A stretch of DNA of 49,519 nucleotides, taken from positions 1 through 49,519 of the forward strand of contig JBNGIQ010008749.1 of the NCBI GenBank assembly GCA_049999765.1, read 5' to 3'. Under the pieces are notes generated by a model. The model made no database searches. It was not told where the DNA came from and was given only the letters and a program-made list of their open reading frames with translations. This DNA comes from Phaeoceros laevis. Taxonomy: Eukaryota; Anthocerotophyta; Anthocerotopsida; Notothyladales. Position numbers and translations under genes: made by a program. Positions 42,811 through 49,519 of this stretch are shown here, one piece after another; position 1 is the stretch's first letter, and every line of letters starts with the position of its first letter.

Positions 42811-42870
42811 TGTATCATACCAAGGTCACCAAGAAAGAAACTGAATCTTGCGACCTTTTCGATCTTCAAC

Positions 42871-44990
42871 TTACACACGAAAGATCTGTTTTGCTTTCGC
42901 GCTTGCCGACTGTTTTGCTAACGGTCCAAAAGGACAGTCCTGGATAGGCTCCCAGTGGACAAGTGACCCCTTCAGCTTGCTCTCATGGTACCGAATGAGC
43001 ATTTCCCAGCAATCTGAACTTCCCTTAGCCTGCTCAAGTACATCTGCTTCTCCTGGAGGCAATGCACCGACCGTGTGCATCCAGGAGAGGATGTCGACCT
43101 TTGTAGAAACGGGATCCTCCTTCCATGGTACCCTAGGGAAGTAGTACTTTCCATCCCTTCCCTTCATTTTGAGCACGCTTCCAGCTTTTTTGGTAGGATG
43201 AATCCTATAAGCTTTGAAAATGAGGTGAGTCTGGCTCGAGTCTTGCTTCCGCTGCGGGAGCCTGCTGTCCTTCTGTGCAGTATCATCGTTTGATATCGAT
43301 GCAGCAATTTGGGAGGAAGGGGCTTGGTTAACAACCAGGTCGTTGGGCTCGCCTGGAATTTGAATTGGTGACACATAGACAAGGCTTTTGATGACAGACT
43401 TGCCCACCCTAAATCCAGGGATGATCATGAACGCCACTGTCAGGTCATCTGTGGTAGGTTCAACCTCCAGCATAGTTGGTTCCATGTGCGCAGGAACAAA
43501 TTGGCTACCACTCTTTACCTGCATTCATGAGCCAAACTATTTGAGTATGTCATATGGAAGCAGTGGAGAAGGTTCAACATGTTATCTTGGGCAATTTCCT
43601 GGCAGTGGAGCTGTACCTTGAAAAGGGTGGCAGGCTGCTCAAATGCCAAAGTTAGAAGATGAGCCAGCCAGACGTTGGTGAGCAGGGCTACGAAGTCTTC
43701 CCGAAGCGGAGTAGCAGTTTCCACGGATACCTCCACCATATCCCTCCCAGTGTCCTTAAGAGCACACCACTTGTCCATGAAGAATTGGTTGAATTCTATC
43801 CAGCCGCAATCGCAAACACCCGAGCACTGTCCACAAGTGGAACCTTCCAGCCTACCAAGTACATCCGATGGACGGGTGGATTTCAGTTGCCTGTACTTGT
43901 TGAAGTAGAATTCCTGAGTCTCCTCCACTTCCTGACCAACTGGCAAACAGTTGTAGGAGAAGCTGTCCGATTCCCACAGGCCTTGAAAGACAAGTTTAGC
44001 GGCCCACTCCTGAAACGCATACTTGATGTCTGTTTTGCGGCTGCTGAACGTGATGCCAGCGTGGTGCGTCTGCAGAAAGTCAGTTCTCACTTGAACAGGC
44101 ATGCCCTCCATCAAGGTCCTTGCAAAGGTGGCCAAGGAGCTCTTGATGTCCCGAGCAGCCGTGGCCAAAGTGGTTGGATCGGCTTCGGAACTGGAGTACA
44201 CTCCACCTGCACCAGACTGCTTGCTCCTTTTGCCCTCCACGTCTGCAATCTGTCTTTCCAGGCTCTCATTCCTCCTTTCCGTGTTTTCTTTCTCCTTGGC
44301 AAGCTGTCGATTAAGTGCTTCTATACTCTGGTTCCTATCGTGTATGTCCTGGGCAATCGTTTGGTTGTCTGCCGCTAGCTTGCGCAGCTCCTTATTCTCT
44401 TCCTCCACCTGCTGAAGTTTGTCCGCCTGCTTCTTCCCATTTCGATGGCAGTGCTCGTATTCTGCGCGCAGGTCGTGGTAAAGTCCTCCATACTTGATTG
44501 CATTGGACTCAAACATTAGCCTGTCCTTCACAGCTTTGCCACAGTCTTCCTTCTCTCTCTGCAGCCGGCAGGTTAGGTCGTCAATCTGGCGCTGTTTGTC
44601 CCCAATCTGGCGCTGTAGTTCTTCAATCTGCCGCTTTTGCTCGTCAATTTCTGGCATCAAGCTTCGTCTGACCTTCCGGAGCGACGCCGCGTCATCAATG
44701 TCTTTCCTCGTGTTTGCCACAGGTGGAAAGATGAGCTCAAAATTCTTCTGGAGCTCGTCCAGAGCCTGGAATTTCAGCTTGACATCGTCACCCGTCTTCA
44801 CCTTATTTCGCAACTCGTTAATGGTGGATCCCTTCAATTCCCCCAATTGACTTGTCTCAGGGGAATCCCCGACGGCCTTGTGGTAGCGGTTGCGCAGCAC
44901 AGAAATCGATATTGAGGCCTCCTTGATGAGCTGTGGCAACTCTTCAACAGCATCATGAGGACCCGGCTCGGATGATCCACCACTGCTCAT
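42871..44990 (-). CDS. GIL1/IRKI-like coiled-coil protein E
   Basis: Two exons on the minus strand, 44990-43617 (458 codons) and 43518-42871; predicted 673 aa, the longest of the family here. It starts MSSGGSSEPG. Glu/Gln/Arg-rich heptads (IDEQKRQIEELQRQIGD) form the coiled coil over residues about 60-275. The core KYAFQEWAAKLVFQGLW, the cluster CGQCSGVCDC, LLTNVWLAHLLTLAFEQPATLFK and FMIIPGFRVGKSVIKSLVYVSP are intact. The C-terminal domain (HPTKKAGSVLKMKG, CWEMLIRYHE.KL.GS) is complete and shared with C, and more distantly with A. Its 5' side faces the type II gene H6 across 908 bp, because the type I gene expected between them is missing. Confidence 0.88.
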
Positions 44991-45898
44991 GGCGCATTAA
45001 CTGCCACAGCATTCAAACTGAGTGAAAGAGGCCTAAGCTCTCCAGACCTCTATTTGTTCAGGACGCTCAAGGAAGACGAGATCTCAGAAAAACGGGAAGG
45101 GCCAGGCGCCACACCCTGATTCGCTGGAAAAATCCTCTGACCAGGTCTGCAATCCAGAAGTTTCAAGTCACCTTCTTCAGTGGCCGACCTAATCACATTT
45201 CATGAGCAGGAAGCTTGCAACTTGGACGATCTCGAATGAGCTGAGCTGAAGATGTCAAAGGGGTGGGCTCCACTACTCCTTTGCTTTGAACTGATCTGTC
45301 GTGATGTTTTCTGTACAGTAGTCTACATAAAAAGTGTGCTTTTCGCCCCACAGCAATACTGCACTGGACATTGTACAGTAGACTAGCTTTTTGCACTTTC
45401 CCCCCGCACCTTGCGGGGCAAAGATGGGCAAGTGACTTCGCAACGACGCACCTTGTCCCAAGCCCATGTAGTGTGCACTATTATTAGCTTCTTTTCGTGG
45501 TGTGAACGAGGAACGCGCTGGTTTTTCACCCACGTGTGCTTCCTAGCTACTCTACAATCAGGAGGCCTTCTGGAAGCTGCATTCTGAACAGGAAGAAGTG
45601 GTCCTCTGGGTGATGTGATCCGACCCTGAGGATAGTTCCTTTCTGTAATCCATGCTAGAGAAATGCAAGCTTGTTTGGCCGATCTAAGCAGTAAGCAATC
45701 CAACCTAGAGCCTAGGCCTGGAACCTCGCATTTGGAGCAAGTTGGGAATGGTGAACCCACTCAAGATTTTTTTCTCCTGCTCAAATGACAGTCGTGATGG
45801 GCAACGTACAGGTCTTTAGAGTTTGGTCTGCTCAGGACGGTATGAATGTCTGTAGGGGTAGCTATCTAGATTCATGACTTGAGCTGAATTCGTTTGGA
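44991..45898. promoter_or_regulatory. hybrid upstream region, module 3
   Basis: The left part (44991-about 45345) matches the GIL1-side upstream regions of modules 1 and 2. The right part (from about 45350) matches the spacer ahead of the type II genes (for example 39290-39772). A type I gene and its flanks are deleted at the join. The block AGCTATCTAGATTCATGACT before H6 contains an ATG (45874) followed after one codon by a stop. Confidence 0.6.
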
Positions 45899-47989
45899 AT
45901 GTCATCGAAGTTTTTTAGTCGGGCTAGGGGTAGCAGTAGCTCTAGCGAAGCGCCGGATGCAGATCTCCCGCATGCGCAAGCCAGGGTTGTGGTGGGACTG
46001 GATTTCGGAACCACCTTCTCTGGTTTCGCATTTGCTCACAGTTCGAAGCCCAAGGAAGTGAACAAATTCGTGGAGTGGCCTGAAACAAGGAGCGCAGGTG
46101 TCCCGCAGTACTGCAAAACCCAGACCAGCTTGTACTACCGCTATTGCGAGGACGGGAGTTACCTGCTCAGCGCCTGGGGATGGCCGGCGCAGGTGGCCTA
46201 CAGGGAAGACGTCACGGAGGCTGCCAGAGCCGCCAGACATGGCGGGCAGCCGCTGGCCAACCGGTTCCTCACCAAATTCAAGCTTCACTTGGCCGGGGAG
46301 GAGACCATCCGCACCTCCAGACTCGGCCCTAGCACTGCAGACCCTCTGCCCTATGGTCTCACACCGGAGCAGGTGGTCACAGACTACCTTAGGGAGATCG
46401 GAACACACATCATGAATATTCTCCAGCTCAGATATGGCGAGCAGCTGACCATCCAGGAGGTAATCTACTTGGCTACTGGCTTCATCCTAGGGTTGGATGC
46501 CCTGCCTGGTTCAAGTGTGCCAAATTGGTGGATGCACCTTGATGAATTGAGACATGTATGTCCTGCTTGTAGGTCAAGTGGTGTCTGACGGTTCCAGCCC
46601 TTTGGGGCGACGATGCCAAGCTCAAAATGGTTGTGTGCTCGGAAAAGGCAGGTCTGGTGCAAGGACATCATACTCCCCCCGGTGTTGCAGCCAGTCCTCA
46701 CCCTATTGACATCGTCTTGGAGCCTGAGGCAGCTGCCCTGGCATGCTGGTCTGAGCCCGGAAGTCATCTGGAGATTGGGAAGGGAGAGCACCTCCTGGTT
46801 GCAGACATTGGAGGAGGTAAAACGTGAATTAGGTCGTCAAGAGTGTGGAGCAGTGCCTGCAGACAGATCGTTAGCTAGTGCACACATGTGTGTACTAATG
46901 GATAGGAACCTTGTTGGATTTTAATTGCAAGCAGGGACTGTGGACATCGTGGTGCATGAGAGAGTGAACCAGGGCTCGGAGGAGCTCAACCTGAAGGAAG
47001 TGGCACCCAGCTCCGGTGGCTTGTGTGGAGGAACCTTTGTGGATCAAGCCTACCTCAACCTGCTCAAGGAGAGGATCCCATGCTTCCAGGAGCTGGTCAC
47101 TGTGCATGGCCGAGTTCTGATCCAGATCCTCAAGCAATGGCACGAGTTCAAGAGCACGTATGATGGAGGACCCAAAAGCCGTCTGGTAGTGGAAATCCCT
47201 TCCACTCTGACTGCTGCATGGAAGCGGTACGACAGGGAAAACGGTCTCAGTCCCAAAGAAGACGAGGAGTATGAGGAGCTGCGGCTGAAAAACTCTGACA
47301 TCGAGGGCGTCTTCCATCCCACCGTGAGCGAGATCATGAGGCTCATCCACGCCAAGATGACCAGAGAGGTGAAGGTGCTGATGGTGGTGGGTGGCTTTTC
47401 AGCGTCCCCTTACCTCATGGCCAGGATCAAGTCGGAGCTGGGGCACCAGGTGAGGAGCATCATCAATCCTAACGATCCGGGCGCTGCCATCTGCTCTGGG
47501 GCTGTGCTCACGGGCTTGAATCCGCGGAGCAGGATAGTGTCCAGGATAAGCAAGAAGTGGTACGGCTTGAAGGTGAGCAAAGAGTTCGACGGAAGTGTGC
47601 ACCCAAAGGAGAAACGGTTCAAGGATGATAGGAAGGTGTACATGTGCGCGGACCTGTTGCAGATATATGTGGAAATGGGGGAGGAAGTGGATGTGGAGTC
47701 CACCAAGAGCTTCAACTTCAACCCGCTGTCCAAGAAAGCCAAGCACATTAGCTTCGAACTGTTCAGCTCCTCTGAGATGCCACCACCCATGTTCACCACT
47801 GACAAGGGAGTTTCGTGTGTGGGTTCCTTCGAGATGGACATTTCAGATGGCTTGAAGGTTGGCCGGGAACGGCTTATCAAAGTAACTATGCAGTTTGGCA
47901 GAACCACTATTGACGTGAGAGGTCAGCGTGTCAACTTTGGCGACAAAAACAAGGTTGACACCTTCAAGTTTGTGTTTGAAGTATCTTGA
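45899..47989 (+). CDS. HSPA12-like Hsp70 ATPase, type II (H6)
   Basis: Three exons: 45899-46459, 46573-46816 and 46935-47989; predicted 619 aa. The leader is MSSKFFSRARGSSSSSEAP. The phosphate-1, phosphate-2, adenosine and NPNDPGAAICSGAVLTG motifs are intact. Exon 3 is especially close to H3 and the C-terminus ends KFVFEVS. The introns are short (113 and 118 bp) and at the same phases as all paralogues. With its type I neighbour lost, this gene may now be controlled from the hybrid spacer shared with GIL1-like E. Confidence 0.9.
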
Positions 47990-48833
47990 CTGGTCACCGG
48001 AGGTGCCTGGATCTCTACTTGTGTTGTCTGGGGAAGTTATGGTGTAGCCAGACCCGGACAGATCTTTATTCTAATACAATCTTTCGAAAATGCTTGTTCC
48101 CAACCTACTGAAAGACAACCTGTCTCATCAAATGTTGCCTTGACATCTTGTGCCTTTTAGATTAGTCCTGACTCCCATGCTTTGCAGTTCCTGGCGACCT
48201 TTTCGGTCTTCAACTAACAGCGCCGATGAGAGCTTTGAACGCAAATGCTTTTCCATTGGTAAGTAGTCAGCACATGCACATGTGCTACCATGGATCCATA
48301 TGCTCAGAAGGACAAAAGTTGAACTCAATTGTACCATCCTAGGTACGGTAGGACAGGTAGCAGCTACATTCAGGGATTGTGAAAGAGGGAACCTTACGTT
48401 CAAGAAGAAGGTGATCAATGCAACAATGGGCACCTGTCCCGTACTTGTATACGCAGAACTGGCCAGTTGGCAAAGATTTCTTTTGACACAATCTGACCGC
48501 AGGGAATGCCATGAGAAGTTCGGTCCACGAGGACCGACACCACTAGTACTTTCGATTCCCAGGGGCACAGCCCAGCCCCATCTTGCCAGCTGAACATTGC
48601 GGTGTACACATATTGAAGAGGGATTGCTATTGCGATCTCTTTCAAGAGCTCACAGACCATCTAGGTGGCACAAGGAGGTGCTGGAATCAGATGGGTTGAA
48701 ACTTGAAGGTGGTTGACCGTAGAGCACCAGCACTCGTATATATAGAAGAAGAATCTTGAAGGGAACGACAGTTTGAGGTGCAAGCTTACGAAGTTGCGAC
48801 CACAGAGCCCTCACCGAATATTTACCCAGCCAG
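47990..48833. other. intergenic between convergent H6 and PP2 gene 4
   Basis: The first 210 bases are the type II 3' flank. At 48193-48220 it switches to CGACCTTTTCGGTCTTCAAC, the 3' flank seen beside GIL1-like E (42850-42875), another recombination scar. The rest has no supported gene. Confidence 0.5.
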
Positions 48834-49519
48834 CTATTTGTGCAGGTAAACTCCATCCACATAAAGACCTCGTTTCCAGCTTCTGTTGTCGGTTTCTGTC
48901 ATAGAGAAGCACAAATCCAGCACCCGTTGATCGGTTCCCACAACGACTTTTGCTACATCGAACTCACGCCACCCTGCTTCAACATTCCGGATGGGTATGG
49001 TATTGCGAGACCACAAGAGGCCTGAAGATCTTCCGAGAAGAACCTGGCACGTCTCATCCTGCCCCAAGCTTGTGTACAGGCGAAAATTCACTGGGATATG
49101 TCTCCATCCATCCCCGAACCCCGTGCGGTGTGGATGCTCCAACTTCAGTCTCCATGTCAATGTGTACTCCCCAGGCTGAAGCCGGCATTGCACCTTTCCA
49201 TGCACCTCCAACCAGACTGTTTCTACAAGGAACGCCACCTCCGGAGACCTGCAATGTTCAGCAGTTGAAGACAAACCTTTGAAGATATGGCAGGAAAAAC
49301 CCTAACCCTACTACCAGGTGCAAGAATGCTCAGCTACATACCTGGCTCCAGGCATGTCCCGGATCCATTTCCAGTAGCGAGGGTCGTGGCCCCAGGTGAC
49401 TGCCAAGCATCTTGCGGAGAAGCTCTGGGAGGTGGCGCCTCGATCGTCGCCTCGGGCTGCTTCAACCGGCGTACTTGAGATATGCGCCAGGGACTCCTGT
49501 CTCCAAGGGAGATCGGCTC
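48834..49519 (-). CDS. 4-helix-bundle / PP2 lectin fusion protein, gene 4 (partial, runs off the right edge)
   Basis: Minus strand; the PP2 exon is 49248-48834 and the preceding exon is 49519-49342, cut by the window edge one codon from its expected start. The intron 49341-49249 carries the telomere-like motif. The visible protein has TWGHDPRYWKWIRDMPGAR, then VWLEVHGKVQCRL, TWRLKLEHPH, EFDVAKVVV and WKRGLYVDGVYLHK. The frame is intact and closest to gene 3. Exons for the 4-helix bundle should lie just beyond the window; their presence is assumed from the paralogues. Confidence 0.82.

Noticed and set aside
1-49519. tRNA or rRNA genes
   Set aside because: No cloverleaf-compatible or conserved rRNA sequence was noticed; B-box-like matches occur only in the SINE-like element.

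Overview
The window reads as nuclear DNA of a plant, most likely a non-seed land plant or a close streptophyte relative. Genes have short spliceosomal introns with GT-AG borders. The families are plant ones: DUF641/GIL1-IRKI-like coiled-coil proteins, PP2 (phloem protein 2) lectin domains, phytocyanin-like proteins, a SWIM zinc-finger protein and a Ty3/gypsy element primed by initiator-Met tRNA. The species cannot be named from the sequence alone.

Layout from left to right. A SWIM zinc-finger reading frame (1-869) is followed by a decayed 4-helix-bundle/PP2 gene (2259-3127) that abuts a decayed antisense HSPA12-like gene (3128-4310). Next come a GIL1-like gene (5681-7778, minus), an intact 4-helix-bundle/PP2 gene (8363-9620, plus) and an LTR retrotransposon with target-site duplication (9916-12630). 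A second, divergent GIL1-like gene (13081-14770, plus) follows. Then comes the first complete module: GIL1-like (15171-17243, minus), HSPA12-like type I (17848-20074, plus) and HSPA12-like type II (20958-23041, plus). A decayed antisense HSPA12-like gene and a PP2-gene fragment occupy 25041-26790. Two tandem phytocyanin-like membrane-protein genes lie on the minus strand (26799-28053 and 29235-30604). After them are another 4-helix-bundle/PP2 gene (32287-33566), a second module (GIL1-like 34195-35861, type I 36655-38872, type II 39773-41866), and a third module that has lost its type I gene (GIL1-like 42871-44990, type II 45899-47989). A minus-strand 4-helix-bundle/PP2 gene runs off the right edge (48834-49519).

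The dominant theme is local amplification of three families side by side: (a) a predicted membrane-acting or oligomerising 4-helix bundle (MCAfunc/MLKL-NTD/RPW8-like) fused to a PP2 lectin domain, (b) HSPA12-type Hsp70 ATPases in two sister types, and (c) GIL1/IRKI-like coiled-coil proteins. The GIL1-like gene is always divergent from the first HSPA12-like gene of its module, so each pair shares one upstream region. Copies range from intact to chimeric fragments, the pattern of a fast-evolving birth-and-death cluster. A role in recognition or defence is an inference from domain composition and cluster dynamics, not something the sequence proves.

Three N runs mark assembly gaps (11862-12261, 30950-31049, 36219-36318). 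Paralogue comparison suggests the third hides only about 10 bases, and the second is flanked by the same 47-base sequence on both sides. Exon coordinates below were derived by hand from frame continuity, splice dinucleotides and paralogue comparison.
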